Assembly (NCBI GenBank): GCA_002403895.1 | Contig: DHIQ01000173.1 | Span: 23,654 to 28,848, forward strand | Reading direction: 5' to 3' | Source of the DNA: Candidatus Neomicrothrix sp. UBA4742 | Lineage (GTDB): Bacteria; Actinomycetota; Acidimicrobiia; Acidimicrobiales; Acidimicrobilacustridaceae | Length of the DNA stretch: 5,195 nucleotides | In this document: piece after piece, positions 1 to 5,195 of the stretch | Layout: every line of letters starts with the position of its first letter | Position numbering within the stretch: position 1 is the stretch's first letter | Program-made: the position numbers and the translations under genes | Notes under the pieces: model-generated | What the model saw: the letters and a program-made list of their open reading frames with translations, nothing else | Databases searched by the model: none | What the model was told of the DNA's origin: nothing

Positions 1-315
1 GCCGAGGTGGTGGCGGCGGTGGCGGTGGCCGGCGAGGCGCTCAACAACGTCCGAGGCAACGTCGCCTTCTTGTTGCACGACGAAGGGGCGTCGTCGGAGG
101 ATGCGCTGGCCTACGCGCAACGGTGGGGGTTGGTCAACCGGAACCGGGCCGAGAAGATGCTCGAGTTCCTGACCGACGAGACCTGGCGGGCCTACATCTC
201 CTGCTATCTGGAAGGGCTGCCGTTGTGCCGCACCTTCGCCGGCGGTGATCCCGAGCGGTTCGCTCGCCTGCTGAACGAACAGCTGTTGCCCGCCGATCTC
301 GCGCCGGCCGCCTGA
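1..315 (+). CDS. C-terminal fragment of an unrecognised protein (5' end outside window)
   Basis: The frame is open from the first base and stops with TGA at 313-315, leaving 104 residues. The GTG codons at 7 and 10 are probably internal: the reading frame continues leftwards and no ribosome binding site is visible. The fragment looks soluble and largely helical, with no membrane segment. Spaced aromatic and glycine positions stand out: an AYAQRWGLVNR segment near residues 38-48, a WRAYISCYLEGLPLC segment near 62-76, and a closing RFARLLNEQLLP segment near 85-96. This layout recalls the C-termini of some helical, metallopeptidase-like actinobacterial hypothetical proteins. That is only an impression, since no catalytic motif lies in the visible part. 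The gene converges on mcd with 81 bp between the two stop codons. It is very likely a real coding region because codon position 3 is G/C-rich and the protein reads sensibly; the function is unknown. Confidence 0.8.
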   Translation, partial: AEVVAAVAVAGEALNNVRGNVAFLLHDEGASSEDALAYAQRWGLVNRNRAEKMLEFLTDETWRAYISCYLEGLPLCRTFAGGDPERFARLLNEQLLPADLAPAA

Positions 316-396
316 TCCCGCGCTTCACTCGGCCTCGACGAGTCGGTCGCGCCCGGATTCCTTGGTCACCCGAACAGCGTTCCACGGTCCATCGGG

Positions 397-1989
397 TTAC
401 TTGATGTTGTCGACCATGCGGCGGGCGATGACCTTGAGGCACAGGGTCTCATCCGCCCCCTCGAAGATCGACAGGACCCGGGCGTCCACGAAGTAGCGGC
501 TCACCGGGTACTCCTCGGCGTAGCCGAACCCGCCGTGGATCTGCATCGCCTCGCGAGTCACCCACTCGGCCGCCTTGCACACGTAGGCCTTGACCATGGA
601 GGCCTCTAACAAACCCTCGCCCCGACCCATCATCCGGGCCACCTCGTAGGCGAACTGACGGGCGGCCTGGATGACCACGGCCATGCGTCCGAGCTTGGCC
701 CGGGTCAGCTGGTAGTCGGAGATGGGCTGGCCGAACACGACTCGGTCCTGGGCGTACTGGCGGGCCTCCTCGTAGGCGGCCTGCATGACGCCCACGGCGC
801 GGGCGGCGGTCTGCAGCCGGCCGTTCTCGAAGCCGGCCATCTGGTAGTAGAAGCCCTTGCCCAGGCCGTCATCTAGGCCCACCTGGTTGTCAGCGGCCAC
901 GAACCAGTTGTCGAAGGCGATCTCATAGGAGTGCATGCCCCGGTAGCCGATGGTGTCGATCGGGCGCCCTTCCATCTTTCCCCCGCCCGGCGCGCCGTCC
1001 CCGGCCTCCTGCAGGAACTCGAAGCCGTGCCCATGACCGACCGGCTTGGGCACCACGAACATGGACAAGCCGCGGTGGATCTTCGAACGATCGGGATCCG
1101 TCCGGGCCAGTAGCATCAAGACGTTCGCCCGCGCCCCGAAGGTGCACCAGGTCTTTACGCCGTTGATCAACCAGCCGCCGTCGGTCTCCACCGCCCTGAC
1201 CTTGATGCCGGCCACATCCGAGCCGAAGTCGGGCTCCGTCACGGCCACCGCGGCCATCACCTCGGCGCTGGCCAGGCGGGGCAGCCACGACTGCTTCTGC
1301 TCCTCGGTGCCCCCGGCCAACAGGGCTCGGGTGAGGATCTCTGGTCGGGTGATGAGGGAGCCGCCCACCCCCAGCGACCCGCGGGAAAGCTCCTCGGTGG
1401 CCACCACCATGCCGATGTATTCGCTCTCGCCGCCCTCGCTGTAGCCCCCGTACTCAGCGGGAACCGAGAGGCCGAACCCACCCATCTCGGCCAGGCCGCT
1501 GATGATCTCTTCGGGGATGTCCTCATTGAAGCGGTGGATGTGCTCGGCCGCGGGACGGATCTTGTCGTCGGCGAAACGGCGGAATGTGTCCTGGACCAGC
1601 TCGAAGTCATCGTCCAGGTGCCGTGGGCCCTCGATGAACGCCAGTCCGGCCAGGAAGACCGGGTCGCGGTAGGTGGTCACGAACCCCCGCGCCTCGTCCA
1701 GCGCGCTGGGCTCCACACCCCACTCGGCCTCGCGGCCGTAGAGCTTGGCTGCCAGATCGGCGATCGCGTCGGCCACGAACGCGCACGCCATGTCTGCTTC
1801 GGTATCGCCCTTCTCACCGTAATGGAGCATGGCCCGACCGGTTTCCACCGCGGCGGCGGCGTGGGCCAAGTCGTAGGCCAGCACCTGGCTGGCGTCGATG
1901 GAGCCGCCGGCGAGCACGCGGGTTGCGGTGCCGACGACCTCATGGGCGAGGTCGATCACGGCCCTGGCCGAGGTGAGGTCAGCAGTCAT
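397..1989 (-). CDS. mcd: (2S)-methylsuccinyl-CoA dehydrogenase, FAD-dependent acyl-CoA dehydrogenase family
   Basis: The product is predicted to oxidise (2S)-methylsuccinyl-CoA to mesaconyl-CoA in the cytoplasm, passing electrons via FAD to electron-transfer flavoprotein. This is a late step of the ethylmalonyl-CoA pathway. The protein has 530 residues. Residues 1 to about 120 form a helical extension absent from ordinary acyl-CoA dehydrogenases of about 380-400 residues but typical of Mcd. The dehydrogenase N-terminal helical domain follows at about 128-245, the beta domain at about 249-365 (AVTEPDFGSD at 248-257), and the C-terminal helical domain at about 376-527 (QIHGGFGY at 483-490). The expected catalytic base is Glu510 in IFEGADE. 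The stretch at 336-354 (GGKMEGRPIDTIGYRGMHS) matches my memory of Mcd proteins. I chose ATG 1989 because the upstream in-frame start at 2130 adds 47 residues of low-complexity, non-homologous appearance and overlaps the divergent gene. Another acyl-CoA dehydrogenase with an N-terminal extension is the main alternative. Confidence 0.88.
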   Translation of the reverse strand: MTADLTSARAVIDLAHEVVGTATRVLAGGSIDASQVLAYDLAHAAAAVETGRAMLHYGEKGDTEADMACAFVADAIADLAAKLYGREAEWGVEPSALDEARGFVTTYRDPVFLAGLAFIEGPRHLDDDFELVQDTFRRFADDKIRPAAEHIHRFNEDIPEEIISGLAEMGGFGLSVPAEYGGYSEGGESEYIGMVVATEELSRGSLGVGGSLITRPEILTRALLAGGTEEQKQSWLPRLASAEVMAAVAVTEPDFGSDVAGIKVRAVETDGGWLINGVKTWCTFGARANVLMLLARTDPDRSKIHRGLSMFVVPKPVGHGHGFEFLQEAGDGAPGGGKMEGRPIDTIGYRGMHSYEIAFDNWFVAADNQVGLDDGLGKGFYYQMAGFENGRLQTAARAVGVMQAAYEEARQYAQDRVVFGQPISDYQLTRAKLGRMAVVIQAARQFAYEVARMMGRGEGLLEASMVKAYVCKAAEWVTREAMQIHGGFGYAEEYPVSRYFVDARVLSIFEGADETLCLKVIARRMVDNIK

Positions 1990-1995
1990 GTTCAG

Positions 1996-2001
1996 AGGGT
2001 A
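1996..2001 (-). promoter_or_regulatory. Candidate -10 element (TACCCT) for leaderless mcd transcript
   Basis: On the minus strand TACCCT fits the actinobacterial TANNNT -10 consensus. It ends exactly six bases before the A of the mcd ATG, so transcription would begin on the start codon itself. No Shine-Dalgarno sequence is visible upstream of that ATG, which agrees with a leaderless mRNA, a common arrangement in Actinobacteria. A good -35 box is not evident; the GGGAGC/TGGGAG region 17-18 bases further upstream is a poor match. This is inference from spacing and a short motif. Confidence 0.4.
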
Positions 2002-2017
2002 CCGATGGGTAGCGTCG

Positions 2018-2058
2018 CGCTCCCATTCGAGCGGAAAGGGCCGAACGCCCCATTTCGC
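2018..2058. promoter_or_regulatory. Dyad symmetries in the mcd / zinc-finger gene divergent intergenic region
   Basis: Two inverted repeats lie side by side between the divergent starts. The first is perfect: CGCTC at 2018-2022 and GAGCG at 2029-2033 with a 6-base gap. It covers about -29 to -44 relative to the proposed leaderless mcd start. The second is imperfect. Its core is GGGC (2038-2041) and GCCC (2047-2050), with outer arms GCGGAAA (2031-2037) and CATTTCGC (2051-2058) that pair with one or two bulges. These positions suit operator sites for a dimeric regulator of mcd, the small gene, or both. Short dyads are frequent in GC-rich DNA, so confidence is low. Confidence 0.25.
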
Positions 2059-2092
2059 GTCGGGTGTTTGCCTGTCACGGTTGGGGGGAGCG

Positions 2093-2100
2093 AAGGAAGG
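2093..2100 (+). promoter_or_regulatory. Ribosome binding site deciding the GTG start of the zinc-finger gene
   Basis: AAGGAAGG, preceded by a G-rich run at 2082-2089, ends nine bases before GTG 2110. It is the only purine-rich, Shine-Dalgarno-like stretch near the beginning of the cysteine-rich reading frame. It supports the GTG start over upstream starts in the same frame, which would run antisense through mcd. Confidence 0.55.
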
Positions 2101-2109
2101 TACCGCACC

Positions 2110-2304
2110 GTGGATTGCTGTCGAACCCATGATCAGGTTCAGGCCAACGGCACTTGCCGGACCTGCCGCGCCGAGTTCTGCGAACCGTGCCTGGTCTACG
2201 CCTACGGGCGCTCGAAGTCCCCGTACTGCCTGCGCTGCGCGCTCCTCGCCGTCGGCACCACGCCGACTGACGCCTGGACCGCCGAGTACTCGATTAGCGC
2301 CTGA
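2110..2304 (+). CDS. Small B-box-like zinc-finger protein, 64 residues
   Basis: The protein is short and dominated by metal-ligand pairs: Cys3/Cys4 with His7, Cys16-Cys19, Cys24-Cys27 and Cys40-Cys43. The pattern C-x2-H-x8-C-x2-C-x4-C-x2-C-x12-C-x2-C resembles the B-box type zinc finger seen at the start of some actinobacterial proteins, and its eight ligands could hold two zinc ions. There is no membrane segment or signal peptide; the tail from about residue 50 is short and probably disordered. The same pattern in larger bacterial proteins usually precedes other domains, whereas here it stands alone. It starts divergently from mcd, 120 bp away, with a good ribosome binding site, and ends at a hairpin. 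The role is unknown. Protein-protein contact or nucleic-acid binding, possibly regulatory, is plausible but not shown. The ligand spacing makes a chance reading frame unlikely. Confidence 0.78.
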   Translation: MDCCRTHDQVQANGTCRTCRAEFCEPCLVYAYGRSKSPYCLRCALLAVGTTPTDAWTAEYSISA

Positions 2305-2305
2305 G

Positions 2306-2323
2306 CGCTCTCGCCTGGGAGCG
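2306..2323 (+). terminator. Compact hairpin between convergent genes, probable terminator of the zinc-finger gene
   Basis: CGCTCTC at 2306-2312 pairs with GGGAGCG at 2317-2323 around a GCCT tetraloop, giving a 7-bp stem with one G-U pair. It begins one base after the TGA of the small gene and lies in the 36-bp gap before the stop of the convergent GGDEF-EAL gene. There is no U-tract, which is usual for GC-rich actinobacterial terminators. On the minus strand the G-U pair becomes a C-A mismatch, so the hairpin should act better for plus-strand transcripts. Confidence 0.5.
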
Positions 2324-2340
2324 GGTCGCGGGTGGCGGAT

Positions 2341-4989
2341 TCAGATGGCTCGCCACGTACGGCCCGACGCTTCCGGTCGTCGCTCCACCACGTCCTGACG
2401 GTTGGCCGGATCGGCCAGCCAGGTGATCAATGCCGAAGGCGTCAACGGACGTGACAGGTGGTAGCCCTGAGCTCGGTCGCAGCCCAGATCAGCGAGTCGG
2501 TCCAGGGTCTCGGCGTTCTCCACGCCCTCGGCTACCACATCGAGGCCCAGGTTGTGGCTGAGATCGATGGTGGAGCGCACGATGGTGAGATCGCTGTCGT
2601 CGTCCACCATCGATCCCACGAACGAGCGGTCGATCTTGAGCTCGTCGATGGGCAGATTCTTGAGGTAGGCCAGCGATGAGTAACCGGTGCCGAAGTCGTC
2701 GATGCTGGTGGCCACGCCGAGCGCCTTGAGCTTGCCCAGGACCTCCATGGCATAAAGCGGGTCGTCCATGAGCTCGCTCTCGGTGATCTCGAGGGTGAGC
2801 AGACCGGCGTCGACGCCACGGTCGAGCAGCAGCGTGTTCAGCCAGGGCGCCAGCTCGATGTCATAGAGGTTGCGAACCGAGAGGTTGACGGCCACCCGGA
2901 GACGGATGTCGAGTTCGCGCCACGCCACGATCTGGTCCACCGCGTGCTCAAGGACCCATCGGGTCAGCGGCTGGATCAAGCCGGACACTTCGGCCAGCTC
3001 GATGAACTCGGCGGGCGGCATGAGCCCGTGGGTGGGGTGCTCCCAACGAACGAGGGCCTCGACGGCGTGGACGACGCCGGTGGCGAGTTCGATGACCGGT
3101 TGGTAGTGCAGGGTCAGTTCGTTCTCGGCGATGGCCCGGCGCAGCTCGCCCAGCAGCGCCAGCCGGCGCACGCTGGACTGATCGTGCTCGGGGGAGTACA
3201 CCGCCGCCCCGCCCCCGGTGCGCTTGGCCGTGTACATGGCCACATCGGCGCGACGGGCCAGGGTCTCGGCGTCGACGGCGTGCTCGGGGTACACGGCGAT
3301 ACCGATGCTGGCGTTCACCTGCAGGGAGATGCCGCCCAGGTGGAAGGGTTGCTCGAGCGAGGCAGTGATCTGGTCGGCGGCATGACGGGCACCCTCGAGG
3401 TTTCCCTCCTTGGTGAGCAGCACGGCGAACTCATCGCCCCCCAACCGGGCCACCGTGTCGGCCTGCGGGAGCTCACGTTGGAGTCGACGACTCATCTCGA
3501 TCAGCAGCCGGTCCCCGTGGTCGTGGCCCAGCGCGTCGTTGACCTCTTTGAACTGGTCGAGGTCCATCATCAACAGCGCCACCGGAGCGAACGTGCGGGA
3601 AGACTGCTGCAGGGCGTGGCGCAGGCGGTCGGTCAGCATGGTGCGGTTGGGGAGTCCCGTGAGCCCGTCGTGGAGTGCCTGGCGGCGCAGGACCTCGGCG
3701 GCCACCACCCGGTCGGTCACGTCCTGGAGCGACACCCCCACGGCCCCCCCGGGCAGAGGGAAGACGTTGGCCGAGAAAATGGGCATGGTGGGGTCGTCGG
3801 GGTTGAGGCGCAGATCATCGAACTCGAAGCCCGCGCCCGAGCGGGCCACGGCGGCGAGGGCCTGCTGGATCACCTCCCGGTCGGGCACCTTGACCAGTTC
3901 GACAACGTCGTTGAAGCGCCGACCCATGACCTCGCCGCCGCTCTTTCCGAGCACCTCCAGCCCCTCGGGGTTGGCGGCCAGGAACGTGAGGCTGGTGTCG
4001 TCGGCCAGGTCGGCCAGATCGAACACGAACAGCGCCAGCTGCAGCCGGTCCACCAGGTTCAGGTACTGCTCCATCTGCTGCTGGGCCAGCTTGCGGTCGG
4101 TGACGTCGACCATCACGCCCCGCACATGCACGGGGTTACCCAGAGTGTCGGTCTCGACCCGCATGCGGTCGTGCAGGTGCACCACACGGCCGTCGGCGGC
4201 GGTGAAGCGGTACTCCGCCTCCGTGTTGAGGCCCGCCTTCACCGCCTGGCGATAGCGCTCGCGCACCCAGTCGACGTCGGCGGGGTGCACATGCGCGGCC
4301 CAGAACCCGGGCTCGCGCCAGGCGCACGCCGGATAGCCGAGCAGCTCCTCGGCCTGACGATTGACGTAGAGCGTCGTCGGACCGTGGGTGAGCTGTTCCC
4401 ACACCACGGCGTCGATGCCCCCCATGAGCTCGACGTAGCGACCGCGCACGTCGCGCTCGATCTCGGCGATGCTGCCCACCACGGCGATGAGGAAGGCCGA
4501 GGCCACGAGGTACACGATCAGCGAGGCAAACCCTTGGTAGGGCTTCGTGATCACCGTGATGCCGCATACCCCCAAGGCGCCCACCGCCGCCGCCTGGGCC
4601 GCCACCTTGCGGCCGAAGGCGACCGACGACGTGACGTTGATGGCCAGCATCACCATGAGGATGGGCTGGATCAGATCGGGGAGGAAGGCGAGGAAGGCCA
4701 GCGCCAGGACCTGGTCGCTGAACGCCAGGGTGGGGCTCAGCCGGCCGTGGCGACGCATGATCCAGTCGTTGATGGCGTTGTAAGGGAGGGCGATGCTCAC
4801 CAGAGCACCCGCGATCCACCAGTGCTGGGGCCCGGCGACGGGGAACGCGCACAGGGCGGCGTAGGCGGCGAGGGCGGCGTAACGGGCCTTGAGCGTCATC
4901 TTCCACAGGCCGAGTTGGCGCTCGCGCGACTCTAGGTAGGTGCTGTCACCTCGCCCCATCGCCTCAACTTTCATCGGTCCCATGACCAT
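2341..4989 (-). CDS. Membrane-bound PAS-PAS-GGDEF-EAL cyclic-di-GMP cyclase/phosphodiesterase
   Basis: Read from ATG 4989 the protein has 882 residues. About six hydrophobic segments at roughly 37-53, 58-73, 92-106, 107-124, 130-148 and 154-175 form a membrane sensor of no family I recognise. Two PAS domains follow, at about 188-303 (first ending in VTDRK) and 308-430 (ending in VTDR). The GGDEF domain spans about 438-601 and keeps the metal-site Asp476 and an intact GGDEF at 517-521. The allosteric inhibitory RxxD site is PQAD at 508-511, lacking the arginine. The EAL domain spans about 607-858 and appears catalytically complete: Glu644 of EAL, Asn702, Glu734, Asp764-Asp765 in DDFGTGYSSL, Lys785, Glu821 and Gln841. 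Both synthesis from GTP and hydrolysis to pGpG are therefore possible, with PAS and membrane signals setting the balance. The start is uncertain: ATGs at 4989, 4983, 4974 and 4959 are all in frame. The open frame to 5190 overlaps the divergent hydratase and is unlikely. Confidence 0.93.
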   Translation of the reverse strand: MVMGPMKVEAMGRGDSTYLESRERQLGLWKMTLKARYAALAAYAALCAFPVAGPQHWWIAGALVSIALPYNAINDWIMRRHGRLSPTLAFSDQVLALAFLAFLPDLIQPILMVMLAINVTSSVAFGRKVAAQAAAVGALGVCGITVITKPYQGFASLIVYLVASAFLIAVVGSIAEIERDVRGRYVELMGGIDAVVWEQLTHGPTTLYVNRQAEELLGYPACAWREPGFWAAHVHPADVDWVRERYRQAVKAGLNTEAEYRFTAADGRVVHLHDRMRVETDTLGNPVHVRGVMVDVTDRKLAQQQMEQYLNLVDRLQLALFVFDLADLADDTSLTFLAANPEGLEVLGKSGGEVMGRRFNDVVELVKVPDREVIQQALAAVARSGAGFEFDDLRLNPDDPTMPIFSANVFPLPGGAVGVSLQDVTDRVVAAEVLRRQALHDGLTGLPNRTMLTDRLRHALQQSSRTFAPVALLMMDLDQFKEVNDALGHDHGDRLLIEMSRRLQRELPQADTVARLGGDEFAVLLTKEGNLEGARHAADQITASLEQPFHLGGISLQVNASIGIAVYPEHAVDAETLARRADVAMYTAKRTGGGAAVYSPEHDQSSVRRLALLGELRRAIAENELTLHYQPVIELATGVVHAVEALVRWEHPTHGLMPPAEFIELAEVSGLIQPLTRWVLEHAVDQIVAWRELDIRLRVAVNLSVRNLYDIELAPWLNTLLLDRGVDAGLLTLEITESELMDDPLYAMEVLGKLKALGVATSIDDFGTGYSSLAYLKNLPIDELKIDRSFVGSMVDDDSDLTIVRSTIDLSHNLGLDVVAEGVENAETLDRLADLGCDRAQGYHLSRPLTPSALITWLADPANRQDVVERRPEASGRTWRAI

Positions 4990-5001
4990 GTCCGTGCCCG
5001 T

Positions 5002-5007
5002 CTCCCT
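5002..5007 (-). promoter_or_regulatory. Weak ribosome binding site candidate for the GGDEF-EAL gene
   Basis: AGGGAG on the minus strand lies 12 bases before ATG 4989. The spacing is longer than ideal, but this is the best Shine-Dalgarno match upstream of the cluster of in-frame ATGs. The ATG at 4974 has only GGGA three bases ahead, and the ATG at 4959 has GAGG two bases ahead; both are too close. This is why 4989 was chosen. Confidence 0.35.
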
Positions 5008-5111
5008 GGTGGCTCCACCGTCGCAACCCTGCCTAGGCTGCATCGTCCACCAATTCCCGCCGCATCGGCGCCCACCATCGTAGGCGACCAGACGCGCTGA
5101 GTCCGTCTCTT

Positions 5112-5117
5112 GAGGTG
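5112..5117 (+). promoter_or_regulatory. Ribosome binding site for the MaoC-type hydratase gene
   Basis: GAGGTG matches six consecutive bases of the Shine-Dalgarno consensus and sits four bases before GTG 5122. An in-frame TGA at 5098-5100 closes the frame upstream. TTG 5110 is the only other possible in-frame start and overlaps the site itself, so GTG 5122 is preferred. Confidence 0.6.
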
Positions 5118-5121
5118 TTCC

Positions 5122-5195
5122 GTGACCGTCCATGACCGCCCCTTCGGCCGCTACTTCGAGGACTTCGAGGCCGGCGACGTCTACAAGCACTGGCC
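5122..5195 (+). CDS. mch: N-terminus of a MaoC-family hydratase, probably mesaconyl-CoA hydratase (3' end outside window)
   Basis: Only 24 complete codons are present, starting at GTG 5122. They read M-T-V-H-D-R-P and then FGRYFEDFEAGDVYKHWP. The GRYFEDFExGDVYxHWP pattern is characteristic of the N-termini of MaoC/hot-dog hydratases of the mesaconyl-CoA hydratase group. Such enzymes hydrate mesaconyl-CoA to beta-methylmalyl-CoA, the step after Mcd in the ethylmalonyl-CoA pathway, and are usually about 340-350 residues long with two hot-dog halves. The catalytic Asp/His region lies beyond the window. Finding mcd 3 kb away strengthens the assignment. A close alternative is the related MaoC protein found beside citE- and fadE-like genes in actinobacterial leucine-degradation clusters. 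The gene diverges from the GGDEF-EAL gene across 132 bp. Confidence 0.7.
   Translation, partial: MTVHDRPFGRYFEDFEAGDVYKHW

Noticed and set aside
316..397. Possible terminators between the convergent genes: ACTCG/CGAGT at 327-343 and ACCCGA/TCGGGT at 368-397
   Set aside because: The first stem has only 5 bp and no U-tract. The second has an 18-base loop and runs into the mcd stop codon. Neither is convincing.
1998..2105. GGTACCG repeated at 1998-2004 and 2099-2105, near the two divergent starts
   Set aside because: A single shared 7-mer within about 120 bp of GC-rich DNA is close to chance expectation, and the flanking bases do not match.
1990..2130. Extension of mcd to the upstream ATG at 2130
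   Set aside because: The extra 47 residues do not resemble Mcd proteins, they overlap the well-supported divergent small gene, and a better start with a promoter-like element exists at 1989.
2944..4935. A 663-residue open frame on the plus strand across the GGDEF-EAL gene
   Set aside because: It is antisense to a gene with complete, recognisable domains. Its translation is rich in His, Gly, Gln and Val without domain pattern, as expected for the complement of GC-rich coding DNA.
4990..5121. Promoters for the divergent GGDEF-EAL and hydratase genes
   Set aside because: I searched both strands for TANNNT and TTGACA-like pairs with proper spacing and found no convincing pair. The GCCTAGGC palindrome at 5031-5038 is too short to call an operator.
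4990..5190. Extension of the GGDEF-EAL protein to the upstream ATG at 5190
   Set aside because: It would overlap the divergent hydratase gene and add 67 residues of no recognisable type, including a Gly/Arg-rich stretch translated from the intergenic region.
5132..5195. ATG at 5132 as the hydratase start
   Set aside because: It is in a different frame and gives a Ser/Thr/Ala/Arg-rich sequence. The GTG frame at 5122 gives the MaoC-family N-terminus and has a ribosome binding site.
1..5195. Defence system, phage, transposon, CRISPR array or RNA gene
   Set aside because: No repeats, terminal inverted repeats, transposase or nuclease motifs, or tRNA/rRNA-like sequences were seen. Base composition is uniform across the window.

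Overview
The window looks like chromosomal DNA from a high-GC Gram-positive bacterium, most likely an actinobacterium. Third codon positions are strongly G/C in every gene. One gene has a plausible leaderless promoter, and the metabolic genes are typical of aerobic actinobacteria and alphaproteobacteria. I cannot place the genus; a deep lineage such as Acidimicrobiia is a guess. I see no mobile element, tRNA, rRNA or CRISPR array.

Layout, left to right. (1) 1-315, plus strand: the C-terminal 104 residues of a gene that begins outside the window, function not recognised. (2) 397-1989, minus strand: a complete 530-residue acyl-CoA dehydrogenase with an N-terminal extension, which I identify as (2S)-methylsuccinyl-CoA dehydrogenase (mcd) of the ethylmalonyl-CoA pathway. 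(3) 1990-2109: a 120-bp divergent intergenic region with a candidate leaderless promoter for mcd and two dyad symmetries. (4) 2110-2304, plus strand: a 64-residue protein made almost entirely of a cysteine/histidine zinc-finger array, followed by a compact hairpin at 2306-2323. (5) 2341-4989, minus strand: a membrane-bound PAS-PAS-GGDEF-EAL protein of about 882 residues that makes and/or degrades cyclic di-GMP. (6) 4990-5121: a second divergent intergenic region. (7) 5122 to the window end, plus strand: the first 24 codons of a MaoC-type hydratase whose N-terminus fits mesaconyl-CoA hydratase (mch).

Mcd and Mch catalyse consecutive steps: methylsuccinyl-CoA is oxidised to mesaconyl-CoA, which is hydrated to beta-methylmalyl-CoA. 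The window therefore probably lies inside an ethylmalonyl-CoA pathway locus used for acetyl-CoA assimilation. The odd point is that the two pathway genes are on opposite strands and are separated by a cyclic-di-GMP enzyme and a tiny zinc-finger protein. Both intervening genes are candidates for local regulation, but nothing in the sequence proves a link to the pathway.
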